DNA of 64,000 nucleotides, from positions 52,338-116,337 of the forward strand of contig CALWIP010000027.1 of NCBI GenBank assembly GCA_944380775.1. The letters are read 5' to 3'. Both the position numbers and the translations under genes were made by a program. Below the pieces are notes generated by a model, which did not search any database, was not told the origin of the DNA, and saw nothing but the letters and a program-made list of their open reading frames with translations. The stretch comes from an uncultured Clostridia bacterium. Its GTDB lineage: Bacteria > Bacillota > Clostridia > Oscillospirales > Acutalibacteraceae. Shown here one piece after another: positions 1 to 10,207 of this stretch; positions within the stretch are counted from its first letter, which is position 1; each line of letters begins with the position of its first letter.

Positions 1-1
1 T

Positions 2-1615
2 AATATCGTCGATATCACGAACTACGTCATGCTCGAATATGGCCAGCCGATGCACGCGTTTGACCTGCGCACCATCGACGAAGGAAAGATCCGCGTGCGC
101 CTGGCAAAGGACGGCGAAACCATCACCACGCTGGACGGTGTGGAACGGACGCTGACCTCTCAGAACCTGGTCATCGCGGATGCGCACAAGCCGGTTGCCA
201 TCGCGGGCGTCATGGGCGGGGAATATAGCGGCATCATGGACGACACCACGACCATCGTCTTTGAATCCGCCTGCTTCAATGCGGTCTCGGTCCGTCTGAC
301 CGCCCGCAGCCAAGGCATGCGCACCGACGCGTCCTCCCGCTATGAAAAGGGCCTCGACCCCAACAACTGCCTCCCGGCGGTGGACCGTGCGTGCGAATTG
401 GTAGAATTGTTGGACGCCGGCGACGTGCTCGACGGCACGCTGATGGACAACCACGCATCCTCTGAGCTGCGCCGCATCCCGCTTGACGCTGGATGGATTA
501 ACCGTTTCCTGGATCTCGACCTGACGAAAGAGCAGATGAAAGAGATCCTCACGCCGCTCGGCTGCCTGTTTGACGGCGACGAGATCCTTGTGCCGACCTA
601 CCGGCCTGATTTGGAGCATAAAGCCGACATCGCGGAGGAGATTGCCCGCTTCTATGGATACAACCGGATCCCGGGCACCAAGCTGACCGGCGCTTCCGAA
701 GGGAAATACACCCCGGAGCAGCTTTTCCGCGCGAAGGTGAGCCGCACGATGCAGGCGCTCGGCCTCAGCGAGATTATGACGTATTCGTTCATCAGCCCGA
801 AATATTACGACAAGATCCGCATGCCGGAAAACGACCCGCTGCGCCGCTCGATTGTCATTAAGAACCCGCTTGGCGAGGATACGAGCATCATGCGTACGGT
901 TGCCCTTCCCTCGATGATGGAGACCCTGGCGCGAAATTACAACAACCGCAACGCCTCCGCCTCGCTTTTTGAGCTTGCATCGGAGTATATTCCTACTGCG
1001 CCGGACCAGCTGCCAGTGGAAAAGATCACGCTTATTGCCGGGATGTACGGCGAAGACATGGACTATTTCACACTCAAGGGCGTGGCCGAAGAACTGCTGG
1101 AAACGCTCGGCGTAACCGGCTACGATGTGGAGTCCTCCGCGGAGGAATACAGCTATCACCCGGGCCGTTGCGCGGTGCTGACGGTGGACGGCAAGCGTCT
1201 CGGCGTGCTCGGCGAGGTCCACCCGCTCTGTGTGCAGAATTACGGCATGAAGGGCCGGGTTTACTCTTTCTCCTTCGACCTGCAAACGCTGTTTGAGAAC
1301 CGCCGTCAGGATGTTTCTTACCAGCCGCTGCCGCGCTTCCCAGCGGTTACGCGCGACCTGGCGCTGGTGTGCAGCGATAAAATCCCGGTGCTCACGTTAG
1401 AGAAAGCCATCCGCCGCGGCGCGGGCCCGCTGCTTGAGAGAATCGACCTGTTCGACGTTTACCGCGGCGAGCAGATTGAGTCCGGCAAAAAGAGCGTGGC
1501 GTTTAGTATTGCGCTGCGTTCCCCCACTTCGACGTTGACGGACGAACAGATTAACGCCGCGCTGAAAAATGTGATGGCGGAGTTGGAGCGCGAAGGGGCT
1601 TCCTTGCGCATATAA
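2..1615 (+). CDS. pheT: Phenylalanine--tRNA ligase beta subunit (5' end outside window)
   Basis: Beta chain of the (alpha-beta)2 enzyme that charges tRNA-Phe. The frame is open from base 2 (N-I-V-D-I-T-N-Y precede the first Met at 29), so base 29 is not the start. About 537 of the usual roughly 800 residues are visible. They are the end of the B3/B4 domain (YGQPMHAFD at the left edge), the B5 domain ([18 protein letters not shown]), a catalytic-like core, and a C-terminal ferredoxin-fold anticodon-binding domain starting near [13 protein letters not shown]. pheS should lie just to the left. No terminator is seen after the stop; the next promoter starts 25 bases on. The assignment is very secure. 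Confidence 0.97.
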   Translation, partial: NIVDITNYVMLEYGQPMHAFDLRTIDEGKIRVRLAKDGETITTLDGVERTLTSQNLVIADAHKPVAIAGVMGGEYSGIMDDTTTIVFESACFNAVSVRLTARSQGMRTDASSRYEKGLDPNNCLPAVDRACELVELLDAGDVLDGTLMDNHASSELRRIPLDAGWINRFLDLDLTKEQMKEILTPLGCLFDGDEILVPTYRPDLEHKADIAEEIARFYGYNRIPGTKLTGASEGKYTPEQLFRAKVSRTMQALGLSEIMTYSFISPKYYDKIRMPENDPLRRSIVIKNPLGEDTSIMRTVALPSMMETLARNYNNRNASASLFELASEYIPTAPDQLPVEKITLIAGMYGEDMDYFTLKGVAEELLETLGVTGYDVESSAEEYSYHPGRCAVLTVDGKRLGVLGEVHPLCVQNYGMKGRVYSFSFDLQTLFENRRQDVSYQPLPRFPAVTRDLALVCSDKIPVLTLEKAIRRGAGPLLERIDLFDVYRGEQIESGKKSVAFSIALRSPTSTLTDEQINAALKNVMAELEREGASLRI

Positions 1616-1639
1616 AAATCGAATTTCTTCATTTTTCTC

Positions 1640-1668
1640 TTGTAATCCCACGCCGGATGTTGTATGAT
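1640..1668 (+). promoter_or_regulatory. Sigma-A-like promoter for ireB
   Basis: TTGTAA (1640-1645), a 17-base spacer, then TATGAT (1663-1668). Transcription would begin near 1675. This excludes the in-frame ATG at 1664 as a start and supports 1694. Confidence 0.6.
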
Positions 1669-1693
1669 TGACGATATTGGGGGTGTTCGAACG

Positions 1694-1939
1694 ATGTTTG
1701 ACAAAACGATGACCTTCTCCTTTCCCAGCGACCGCGAGGCGGATATCAAGACGACGCTGACGGCGGTTTACGACGCTCTAAAGGAAAAAGGCTACAATCC
1801 GATCAACCAAATCGTCGGGTATATCCTCTCAGAAGACCCAACGTATATTACAACGCACAACAATGCGAGGAGCTTGATCCGGCGAATCGACCGCGATGAG
1901 CTCTTGCAAGTGCTGGTACGGTCTTATCTGGGCGAATGA
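1694..1939 (+). CDS. ireB: IreB family regulatory phosphoprotein (UPF0297)
   Basis: Small cytosolic protein of 81 residues. The core [20 protein letters not shown], followed by [16 protein letters not shown], is the IreB signature. In Enterococcus, IreB is phosphorylated by the Ser/Thr kinase IreK and affects cephalosporin resistance; that role is known for the family and is not shown here. The start at 1694 has a GGGGGTG ribosome site 8 bases upstream. An upstream in-frame ATG at 1664 sits inside the -10 element and is rejected. The usual neighbours (alaS, ruvX) are absent, and the gene stands alone between its own promoter and terminator. Confidence 0.9.
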   Translation: MFDKTMTFSFPSDREADIKTTLTAVYDALKEKGYNPINQIVGYILSEDPTYITTHNNARSLIRRIDRDELLQVLVRSYLGE

Positions 1940-1955
1940 CAGCCCCAAACCGCAT

Positions 1956-1990
1956 AAAAAGGGCACGCTGGTTTCCCGGCGCGCCCTTTT
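1956..1990 (+). terminator. Rho-independent terminator after ireB
   Basis: The arms AAAAGGGC-CGC and GCG-GCCCTTTT enclose a short loop, and the downstream arm ends in T4. Confidence 0.8.
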
Positions 1991-2056
1991 GCTCTGAACA
2001 AACCCGGCGCTTCCGCCGGAAAATGCCCCGATGCTAGAGAAAGGAACTGACGTCTT

Positions 2057-2950
2057 TTGGATCTTCTCTTTTACGATGGGATCGACTGGGAGCGGGAGTT
2101 TGCCCCGTTCCGGACGCACTGCGAGGAATGCCGCGGCCTTTGCTGCACCCTCCTGTATTTTGCAAAATGCGAAGGTTTCCCCGCGGACAAGAGTTCCGGC
2201 GTGCCGTGCCATCATCAAAAACCGGATGGGCGCTGCGGCATTTTCCAGGAGCTGGCCTCCCGCCGGCTGTACGGCTGCCTTGCGTACGACTGCTTTGGCG
2301 CGGGCCAGCGGTTAGCGGCGCGCACCGAAGTTATCACAAACTGGGAAGCGGTGCCGCAGCCGCGGCGCGAGCTGTTGTTCCGCGCGTTTCTCGACCTAGC
2401 GCAGATTTGCCAGTCTCAGTGGTACCTCACGCTGGCTTCCCTGCTGCGCCCCGCGAGAGGTCTTTTACCGCAGATCAACGCGCTGCGCGAACGTGGGCAG
2501 AAGGCAGAGACGCTTTCTGCGGAAGAGCTTGCCTGCTTTGACATCATCCCTTACCGCAAGGATGTCAGCCACCTGCTCGGCCAGGTTTGGGAGCAGGTAG
2601 AGCCGTTGCTGTGCAAACCGGCGCGGCGCCAGCCGATTTTGAAAAGCTACGCCGGGAAAAAGATGCGGGGCAAGGACCTCGCCGGGAAAAATTTTAGCAC
2701 GGCGGACCTTTCCCGCGCAGACCTGCGCGGCGCGAATCTCTACGGCGCCAACTTTCTGGGTGCGGACCTGAGAGAGACAGACCTGCGCGGCGTAGACCTT
2801 TCCCACGGTTTGTTTTTAACGCAGTTCCAGGTCAACTCCGCCCTTGGGGACGCTGACACCAAATTGCCTCCCTATCTTTTGCGCCCGCCTTTTGCTTCGG
2901 CAGGGGCCTGGGGGCCGCCGTTCCCCGTAAAAAAGCAACCCCGTTTTTGA
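2057..2950 (+). CDS. Cys-rich N-terminal domain protein with pentapeptide repeats
   Basis: 297 residues with two parts. The first 80 residues hold nine cysteines (22, 25, 29, 30, 38, 51, 60, 74, 79) spaced like the YkgJ-type zinc/iron-cluster domain (HCEECRGLCC ... CHHQ ... CGIF ... CLAYDC). Residues about 203-253 are pentapeptide repeats of the A(D/N)LxG type (ADLSRADLRGANLYGANFLG), which form a right-handed beta-helix. The middle is helical and unrecognised. The start is TTG at 2057 with AAGGA at 2041-2045, and no ATG fits this frame nearby. Flanking terminators make it a single-gene unit. The substrate is unknown; metal binding is inferred from the cysteines only. Confidence 0.8.
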   Translation: MDLLFYDGIDWEREFAPFRTHCEECRGLCCTLLYFAKCEGFPADKSSGVPCHHQKPDGRCGIFQELASRRLYGCLAYDCFGAGQRLAARTEVITNWEAVPQPRRELLFRAFLDLAQICQSQWYLTLASLLRPARGLLPQINALRERGQKAETLSAEELACFDIIPYRKDVSHLLGQVWEQVEPLLCKPARRQPILKSYAGKKMRGKDLAGKNFSTADLSRADLRGANLYGANFLGADLRETDLRGVDLSHGLFLTQFQVNSALGDADTKLPPYLLRPPFASAGAWGPPFPVKKQPRF

Positions 2951-2954
2951 CCCG

Positions 2955-2985
2955 CAGCGCCGCAGAGAAAGCGGCGCTGTTTTTC
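2955..2985 (+). terminator. Terminator after the pentapeptide-repeat gene
   Basis: CAGCGCCGC, loop AGAGAAA, then GCGGCGCTG followed by a T run. Confidence 0.88.
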
Positions 2986-3017
2986 TCCGCGAACCTGCGG
3001 GGAACTCTCGTTTCCTC

Positions 3018-3046
3018 TTTACAGTTGTTTTGTTTTATGATATACT
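3018..3046 (+). promoter_or_regulatory. Sigma-A-like promoter for the 3124 gene
   Basis: TTTACA (3018-3023), a 17-base spacer, then TATACT (3041-3046). Confidence 0.7.
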
Positions 3047-3123
3047 AATCTTTAGTTATATTTGTGAATGATATCAGGCTTTTCGCCTGCCGTTCCAATC
3101 TGCAGTGTATAGGAGGCAGCCGT

Positions 3124-3435
3124 ATGACCCGGACAAAAAAGGAAGCGCCCCAGGCGGCGCAGTTCCCAATGTACAAAAACCACCCGCTGGTCCGCTGTGG
3201 GGATGTGATTTACTACGGGAGCATGAAGGATAAATTTGTGGTAAAACTGGAGATCAAGAGCAAAAAGAAGGTGCAGGACCTGGAGGTCGCAGACCGCGTG
3301 ACCATTCAGCTCATGTACACCGACACCAGCATCCGTTCGCGTAAGCAGATTGTCAAATCCAGCGAGAAGAAAGGGCTTTACCTCGCGCTGGACATCGCCG
3401 ACGCATGGCTGGAACGCGCGCTGGCTAACGAATGA
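3124..3435 (+). CDS. Conserved-looking small protein of unknown function
   Basis: 103 residues, not recognised. The N-terminus is basic (MTRTKKEAPQAAQF). The middle predicts beta strands (VRCGDVIYYGSM, KFVVKLEI, RVTIQLMY), with a short C-terminal helix (LALDIADAWLERAL). There is no signal peptide, membrane segment or cysteine pair. The strand-rich core after GDVIYYGS could be a small barrel, but that is a guess. The start has an AGGAGG site at about 3111; an in-frame upstream start at 3064 would lack one. The gene is a monocistron between its own promoter and terminator, which argues that it is real. Confidence 0.75.
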   Translation: MTRTKKEAPQAAQFPMYKNHPLVRCGDVIYYGSMKDKFVVKLEIKSKKKVQDLEVADRVTIQLMYTDTSIRSRKQIVKSSEKKGLYLALDIADAWLERALANE

Positions 3436-3443
3436 CCCCGGCG

Positions 3444-3472
3444 AAACGCCGCCCCAACGGGCGGCGTTTTTT
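3444..3472 (+). terminator. Terminator after the 3124 gene
   Basis: AAACGCCGCCC, loop CAAC, GGGCGGCGTTT and a T6 tail. Confidence 0.92.
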
Positions 3473-3531
3473 CATCTGGCAGCTTCCCCTCCCGCTTCCC
3501 CACATCCGAAGCGTTTTTTTCATTTGTGCGG

Positions 3532-3560
3532 TTGATTTTTCTTTTTTTGTTTATTATAAT
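3532..3560 (+). promoter_or_regulatory. Sigma-A-like promoter for pyk
   Basis: TTGATT (3532-3537), a 17-base spacer, consensus TATAAT (3555-3560) in very T-rich DNA. It predicts a leader of about 90 bases and shows that the in-frame ATG at 3526 cannot be the pyk start. Confidence 0.8.
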
Positions 3561-3657
3561 TATAATTGAAATGTTCTGCAAATCACATGGGAAGAGAAAA
3601 CAATGCGGCCGCGCCTGTGCCAGCAGGGGAAACGGCCACTGGAGGACGGAGGCTTTT

Positions 3658-5418
3658 ATGAGAAAGACGAAAATCATCTGCACCCTGGGCCCCGCAACAG
3701 ACAACGAAGATATGCTGCGCAGCCTGATGATGGCTGGCATGGACGTGGCCCGCCTGAATTTTTCGCACCAAACGCAGGCGGAGCAGAAAGTGCGCGCTGA
3801 CATGGTCAAGCGGCTCCGCGAAGAGCTGGACCTCCCCGTCGCGCTGCTGCTTGATACAAAGGGCCCTGAGATCCGCGTGACGGAATTCAGCACGCCAAAG
3901 GTGCATTTGGAGCAGGGAGCTTCGTTTACCCTGACGACGCGCGAGGTCATCGGCGATGAAACCATCGCTGGCGTCACCTTCAGCCGCCTGGCGCAGGAGG
4001 TTCTTCCGGGGACGCGCATTCTGATCGACGACGGCTTGATCGAGCTGCGCGCCGACTTTTGCACCGACACCGATGTGCACTGCACGGTAATCAACGGAGG
4101 GGAAATCTCCGCGCATAAGGGGATCAACATCCCCGGCGTTGACCTCTCCCTCCCCTTTTTGAGCGAAAAAGATAAGAGCGACATTGAATTCGCGGTGCGG
4201 GAGGATTTTGATTTTATCGCGGCGTCGTTTACACGCACGGCGCAGGATATTATCACGATGCGGCATGAACTGGAACGCATGGATTGCCACAAGATCCGCC
4301 TGATTGCAAAGATTGAAAATTCCAGCGGCGTGGACAATATCGACGAGATTATTCGCTTTTCCGATGGGATTATGGTCGCGCGCGGCGACATGGGTGTCGA
4401 AATCCCCCTGGAGGACGTGCCGATCATCCAGAAAAAACTCATCAAAAAAGCATATACGGCGGGAAAGCAGGTCATCACGGCGACACAGATGCTCGATTCC
4501 ATGATGAAAAATCCCCGCCCGACCCGCGCGGAAGCAACTGACGTTGCAAACGCAATCTATGACGGCACAAGCGCGATCATGCTTTCCGGTGAAACAGCGG
4601 CGGGGCATTACCCGTTGGAATCCCTCAAGACGATGGCTACGATTGCGGAACGCGCAGAACGCGACATCGACTACAAGCAGCGTTTTGCCAACCGGCAGTT
4701 TGAAGGCGCGCCGAACGTGACGGCCGCTATTTCTCACGCAACCTGCACGACGGCGCACGACCTCGGCGCGGTCGCAATTATGACGGTCTCCAAATCTGGG
4801 CAGACCGCGCGGACTATTTCCAAATACCGCCCGTGGTGCCCGATTATCTGCGGCACGACAGACCCGACGGTGCGCCGCCAGATGAATCTCTCTTGGGGCG
4901 TGATCCCCATTATCGTGGAAGAAAAGGACAACACGGACGAGTTGTTTGACCACGTTGTCAATGTGGCACGGCAGCGCGGCCTGGTGAAAAACGGCGATCT
5001 GGTCGTCATCACGGCGGGCGTCCCGCTGGGCGTTTCCGGCACCACCAACCTGCTCAAGGTGCAACTGGTCGGCGACGTACTGGTCTCCGGCGACGGGGTC
5101 AATAAGGGCGTTGCATGTGGGAATCTTTGCGTCTGCCGCGACGTGGAACAGGCCCAGGCGGAATTCAAGGAAGGCGACATCCTGGTTCTCCCGGCAACAG
5201 ACAACACCGCGCTCTCCCTGATGAAAGCGTCCTCCGGCATCATCACGGAGCTGGGCGGCATGAATTCCCACGCAGCTATCGTCGGCCTGGCGCTCGACAA
5301 GCCGGTCATCGTCGGCGCGGAACACGCAACCCAGCTGCTCAAGAGCGGCACCACGGTTACGCTGGATGCCTCCCGCGGCATCGTCTACGGCGGCGTGGAG
5401 AAGCACACGCTCGGCTGA
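3658..5418 (+). CDS. pyk: Pyruvate kinase with C-terminal PEP-utilizing domain
   Basis: Transfers phosphate from phosphoenolpyruvate to ADP in the last step of glycolysis. 586 residues, the length of the Bacillus-type enzyme. The N-terminal KTKIICTLGPA and the motifs DTKGPEIRV, RGDMGVEIP, ATQMLDSMMKNPRPTRAE and SGETAAGHYP mark the catalytic barrel. The last roughly 80 residues (SSGIITELGGMNSHAAIVG) are the extra PEP-utilizing-type domain common in Firmicutes. That domain has a Ser-His in the position of the phosphohistidine loop of PEP synthases. The start at 3658 is chosen because GGAGGACGGAGG precedes it. It is convergent with a lipoprotein gene across a shared terminator. Confidence 0.97.
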   Translation: MRKTKIICTLGPATDNEDMLRSLMMAGMDVARLNFSHQTQAEQKVRADMVKRLREELDLPVALLLDTKGPEIRVTEFSTPKVHLEQGASFTLTTREVIGDETIAGVTFSRLAQEVLPGTRILIDDGLIELRADFCTDTDVHCTVINGGEISAHKGINIPGVDLSLPFLSEKDKSDIEFAVREDFDFIAASFTRTAQDIITMRHELERMDCHKIRLIAKIENSSGVDNIDEIIRFSDGIMVARGDMGVEIPLEDVPIIQKKLIKKAYTAGKQVITATQMLDSMMKNPRPTRAEATDVANAIYDGTSAIMLSGETAAGHYPLESLKTMATIAERAERDIDYKQRFANRQFEGAPNVTAAISHATCTTAHDLGAVAIMTVSKSGQTARTISKYRPWCPIICGTTDPTVRRQMNLSWGVIPIIVEEKDNTDELFDHVVNVARQRGLVKNGDLVVITAGVPLGVSGTTNLLKVQLVGDVLVSGDGVNKGVACGNLCVCRDVEQAQAEFKEGDILVLPATDNTALSLMKASSGIITELGGMNSHAAIVGLALDKPVIVGAEHATQLLKSGTTVTLDASRGIVYGGVEKHTLG

Positions 5419-5446
5419 GACCGTTCTTCCTCAGAATAGAAAAAAC

Positions 5447-5483
5447 AAAAAGGGGACGTTCCCGAGCGGGACGCCCCCCTTTT
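5447..5483. terminator. Bidirectional terminator between pyk and the lipoprotein gene
   Basis: A long stem (AAAAAGGGG-CG-TCCCG / CGGG-CG-CCCCTTTT) with A and T tracts on the two sides serves both converging genes. Confidence 0.85.
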
Positions 5484-5495
5484 CCTATGCTGATT

Positions 5496-6086
5496 TCATA
5501 AGGTTTCCCCGCCGGATTCCGCGGTGAAGAAGACAAAAAACAGATCCCCCGTGCTCTCGTCGGAAAAGATTTCCTGGTAGGAGATGGAAAAATCCTCATA
5601 GCCGGCGGGTACTTCATAAACCAAAAGGCCGGTGCGTTCCTCGTTGACCGCCATCGGGTAAGTCCCCGGCAGCTGTTCTTCCGTAAGCGGCGGGAGTTCT
5701 TCAAAGGTCTCCGGGTCTGTGGTGATGGGGAACCGGAAGTCGTCCTCGCCTTCTGCTCCCCATTGCGCTTGGAAATCGGTGTCATACATTTCGATGCTCT
5801 GCCGCGAAGTGTTTCGCACCGTGATCTCTACGACCAAGAGCTGGTTCCCTTCTGCGGCGGCGTGGCTGCTGTAGGTTTCACAGACTTCTGCGCGGTTGAC
5901 GGTAAAATCGAAGAAAGAGGTGTGCATCGTGTCCCCTATGCGGCCTTCGGCATAGCCGTCGGCGGCGTAGCCGGAGGCGGTCTCTTCACCGGATGCGCCA
6001 AAGAAAAGGCTGGAGGCCAGCGAATAGCAGCCCGTGAATGAAACTATCAACACCGCCAGTAGCAGCGCAAACGCCCCTTTTTTCAT
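5496..6086 (-). CDS. Putative DUF4352-type lipoprotein
   Basis: 196 residues. MKKGAFALLLAVLIVSFTGC is a type II signal peptide with lipobox FTGC, so the mature protein should be tethered to the outer face of the membrane. The region GDTMHTSFFDFTVNRAEVC followed by NQLLVVEITVRNTS resembles the immunoglobulin-like DUF4352 fold of Firmicute lipoproteins; the function is unknown. Further upstream in-frame Met codons exist, but only the Met at 6086 gives a signal peptide. An SD-like GGGGAGGGGA precedes it. The call rests on the signal peptide and the pattern of conserved strands. Confidence 0.78.
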   Translation of the reverse strand: MKKGAFALLLAVLIVSFTGCYSLASSLFFGASGEETASGYAADGYAEGRIGDTMHTSFFDFTVNRAEVCETYSSHAAAEGNQLLVVEITVRNTSRQSIEMYDTDFQAQWGAEGEDDFRFPITTDPETFEELPPLTEEQLPGTYPMAVNEERTGLLVYEVPAGYEDFSISYQEIFSDESTGDLFFVFFTAESGGETL

Positions 6087-6134
6087 ACGATCCCCTCCCC
6101 TGTTTTCGAGCGTTTTTACACATTTTTCAACTTT

Positions 6135-6163
6135 AGTGTAGCATGTTTTTGCGCATCCGGCAA
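6135..6163 (-). promoter_or_regulatory. Sigma-A-like promoter for the lipoprotein gene
   Basis: On the minus strand: TTGCCG, a 17-base spacer, TACACT. Confidence 0.55.
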
Positions 6164-6214
6164 GCGTCCCCTGGATTTTTGCCGAAAAAAGTTGTGAGGA
6201 TTGTGGGCAGCAAT

Positions 6215-6252
6215 CAAAAGAAAAGCCGGCGTTTTCCGAAGAAAACGCCGGC
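6215..6252 (-). terminator. Terminator of the groESL operon
   Basis: Perfect 12-base arms GCCGGCGTTTTC / GAAAACGCCGGC with a 4-base loop, followed on the minus strand by a T-rich tail. Confidence 0.9.
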
Positions 6253-6280
6253 AACTTTGCACGGAAAATGATGGGGAAAA

Positions 6281-7924
<1,644 letters not shown>

Positions 7925-7967
7925 CTAAAATCGATCACAGGTTCCTGCGCTAAGGTTCCGTGGGAAA

Positions 7968-8312
<345 letters not shown>

Positions 8313-8339
8313 TTAGCACTCAATCTTCCTGAGTGCTAA
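8313..8339. promoter_or_regulatory. CIRCE operator (HrcA binding site)
   Basis: Exact consensus TTAGCACTC, 9 bases, GAGTGCTAA. It sits just downstream of the -10 of the groES promoter, so HrcA would block initiation of groESL and heat shock would relieve it. hrcA is not in the window. Confidence 0.97.
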
Positions 8340-8343
8340 CATT

Positions 8344-8372
8344 ATTGTAGCCGGTTCTTTTGGAAAATGCAA
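8344..8372 (-). promoter_or_regulatory. groESL promoter
   Basis: On the minus strand: TTGCAT, a 17-base spacer, TACAAT. The start point falls at the edge of the CIRCE element. Confidence 0.85.
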
Positions 8373-8463
8373 GGGGTTTTCCAAGGAAAAACAACATTTA
8401 ATAATTTATTTACAATTTTTCACGGTTCCTTCCCCCGGCGCCCGGCTTCCGCCGGATTTTTGC

Positions 8464-8492
8464 TTTACACGGCGCATTCTTTATAGTATGAT
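8464..8492 (+). promoter_or_regulatory. Promoter for the PepV-like gene
   Basis: TTTACA, a 17-base spacer, TATGAT. Confidence 0.65.
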
Positions 8493-8558
8493 GAAGAAAA
8501 GAAACGCGCTTGGCGTCCTGCGGCGCGAAAGGCGCGCGGAAAAAAGGAGAGGACCGCT

Positions 8559-9932
8559 GTGAGCTTTGGAAGCAAAATGACAAATTATTCCGGCGAAATT
8601 TTGCGCGACCTGAAGGAATTGGTTGCCATCCCGTCTGTGCGTGAGGAAGCCGCGCCGGGCGCGCCGTTTGGGGAACCCTGCCGCCGCGTCTTGGACCGTG
8701 CGCTGGAAATGGCGGAGGCCATGGGTCTGCGCACCAAAAACCTGGACGGCTACATCGGCTATGCGGAATACGGCGAGGGCGAGGAGACCGCCGCCGTGCT
8801 GGCGCACCTGGACGTCGTGCCCGCCGGTTCCGGTTGGGATACCCCGCCGTTTACGGCGACGGAAAAAGACGGTCTATTGTTTGGCCGTGGCGTTGCCGAC
8901 GACAAAGGCGCTGCCGTTGCTGCGCTCTACGGCCTCAAGGCGCTCAAGGATGCGGGCGTCAAGGGGAACCGGCGGATTCGCGTAATCTTTGGCGTCTCAG
9001 AAGAAACCGGCATGGAGGATATGGAGGAATACCTGCGCCGTGAGCCGCTGCCGGCGATGGCGTTCACGCCGGACGGCGCTTACGGCGCCTGCAACCGGGA
9101 AAAAGGGATTCTGCGTGTGACATTTACTGCGCCGCATGACGGGAGCCGCCTCTCCAGTTTTCACGCGGGCTTGGTTGTCAATGCGGTGCCGGACCGCGCG
9201 GACGCAGTGCTCGCCTGCACGCCCAGCCAGTGGGACGCTCTGCAAACGTTGGCTGCCGGGGATCCGGACTTGACCGTGGCTGGAAACCCGGAATGCGCAG
9301 AGGTCTCTTACCGCGGGGCGGCGGCGCACGCCATGCAGCCCACCGACGGCAAAAATGCTGCCTCTTACCTGCTGGAGGCGCTGTTCCAGGTCTTTTCCGC
9401 AGAGGAACTTGGCACGCTTCCGCGCTTTTTGCACCAGTGCGTCGGTCTGGAGAGCGACGGCGCTTCCGCCGGCGTAAAGCAATCTGACGAGCCGTCAGGT
9501 TCGCTGACACTGAATCTGGGCCTGGTTTCTGTTGCAAACGGGGAAGCCAGCGCCTCGTTCGACATTCGTTACCCCGTGACAGCCGATGGCCGCGCAATTG
9601 CCGCGGAGCTGGAAACCCGAGCAAAGGCTTCCGGAGTCGCGCTGAAAAAAACAGACCTGACGGAGCCGCTTTACCTCCCCGCAGACAGCGCGCTTATCCA
9701 GCTTTTACTCGGTGCGTACCGGGAGGTCATGGGCGAAGACGCCCCGCTGTATTCCACCGGCGGCGGAACCTACGCCCGCTCGCTGAAAGGCCGCGGCGTC
9801 GCTTGCGGGCCGTTCTTTCCTGGCGAGCCGGACCGCCGCCCGCACAACGCCAATGAAAATATTGAGATCGAGAAATTTTTGCTTCACACGCAAATTTGCC
9901 TGGAAGCAATGTACCGGATGTTCACAGCATAA
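8559..9932 (+). CDS. pepV: M20 family dipeptidase (PepV/Sapep-like)
   Basis: Two-zinc cytosolic dipeptidase of the M20 family, 457 residues. Metal and catalytic residues are visible in LAHLDVVPAG (His), GRGVADDKG (Asp), SEETG (Glu) and FTPDGAYG (Asp). The last His is near RRPHNANENIEIE at the C-terminus, within the usual STGGGTYARSL context. A large lid domain lies between, as in Lactobacillus PepV. The start is GTG 8559 with AAGGAGAGG upstream. The final 45 bases of the gene are the first part of a 91-base unit that is tandemly repeated downstream. Confidence 0.9.
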   Translation: MSFGSKMTNYSGEILRDLKELVAIPSVREEAAPGAPFGEPCRRVLDRALEMAEAMGLRTKNLDGYIGYAEYGEGEETAAVLAHLDVVPAGSGWDTPPFTATEKDGLLFGRGVADDKGAAVAALYGLKALKDAGVKGNRRIRVIFGVSEETGMEDMEEYLRREPLPAMAFTPDGAYGACNREKGILRVTFTAPHDGSRLSSFHAGLVVNAVPDRADAVLACTPSQWDALQTLAAGDPDLTVAGNPECAEVSYRGAAAHAMQPTDGKNAASYLLEALFQVFSAEELGTLPRFLHQCVGLESDGASAGVKQSDEPSGSLTLNLGLVSVANGEASASFDIRYPVTADGRAIAAELETRAKASGVALKKTDLTEPLYLPADSALIQLLLGAYREVMGEDAPLYSTGGGTYARSLKGRGVACGPFFPGEPDRRPHNANENIEIEKFLLHTQICLEAMYRMFTA

Positions 9933-9943
9933 CAGAGGACTGG

Positions 9944-9972
9944 GCGGCGTGGGTTTCCCCACGCCGCTTTTG
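9944..9972 (+). terminator. First copy of the pepV terminator
   Basis: GCGGCGTGGG, short loop, CCCACGCCGC, then TTTT. Confidence 0.88.
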
Positions 9973-10034
9973 GGTCTGACGCAAATTTGCCTGGAAGCGA
10001 TGGAACGGATGTTCACAGCATAACAGAGAACTGG

Positions 10035-10063
10035 GCGGCGTGGGTTTCCCCACGCCGCTTTTG
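10035..10063 (+). terminator. Second (duplicated) copy of the pepV terminator
   Basis: The same hairpin exactly 91 bases after the first, giving two terminators in tandem before padR. Confidence 0.85.
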
Positions 10064-10136
10064 GGCCTGACGCAAATTTGCCTGGAAGCGATGGAGCGGT
10101 TCGCGGCATCTTCCAACGGGTCTGCGTGGGAAACAC

Positions 10137-10165
10137 TTGACAATTCCGCGCAATAGGATTATCCT
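10137..10165 (+). promoter_or_regulatory. Promoter for the padR-DUF2812 operon
   Basis: Consensus TTGACA, a 17-base spacer, TATCCT. Confidence 0.75.
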
Positions 10166-10173
10166 ATCGTTAT

Positions 10174-10185
10174 ACGATATATCGT
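10174..10185. promoter_or_regulatory. Probable PadR operator
   Basis: Perfect palindrome ACGATATATCGT just after the -10, in a longer A+T-rich imperfect dyad. PadR proteins of this type usually repress their own operon. The assignment rests on position and symmetry. Confidence 0.55.
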
Positions 10186-10207
10186 GTAATGATATAGTGA
10201 GGGAATC

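Larger units (their letters stand above)
9888..10099. repeat. 91-base tandem duplication of the pepV 3' end and terminator
   Basis: The unit beginning ACGCAAATTTGCCTGGAAGC starts at 9888, 9979 and 10070, exactly 91 bases apart. The first two copies are complete and differ at only a few bases; the third diverges after about 30 bases. Each complete copy holds the last codons of pepV, its stop and a terminator hairpin. It is a local segmental duplication rather than a CRISPR array, since there are no variable spacers. Confidence 0.95.

Noticed and set aside
3583..5406. 607-residue open frame antisense to pyk
   Set aside because: It mirrors the pyk coding frame in GC-rich DNA, has no ribosome site, and is rich in His/Arg/Asp without any domain.
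9888..10099. CRISPR-like repeat array
   Set aside because: The repeats are directly abutting 91-base units with no spacers, and the unit is part of a gene end.
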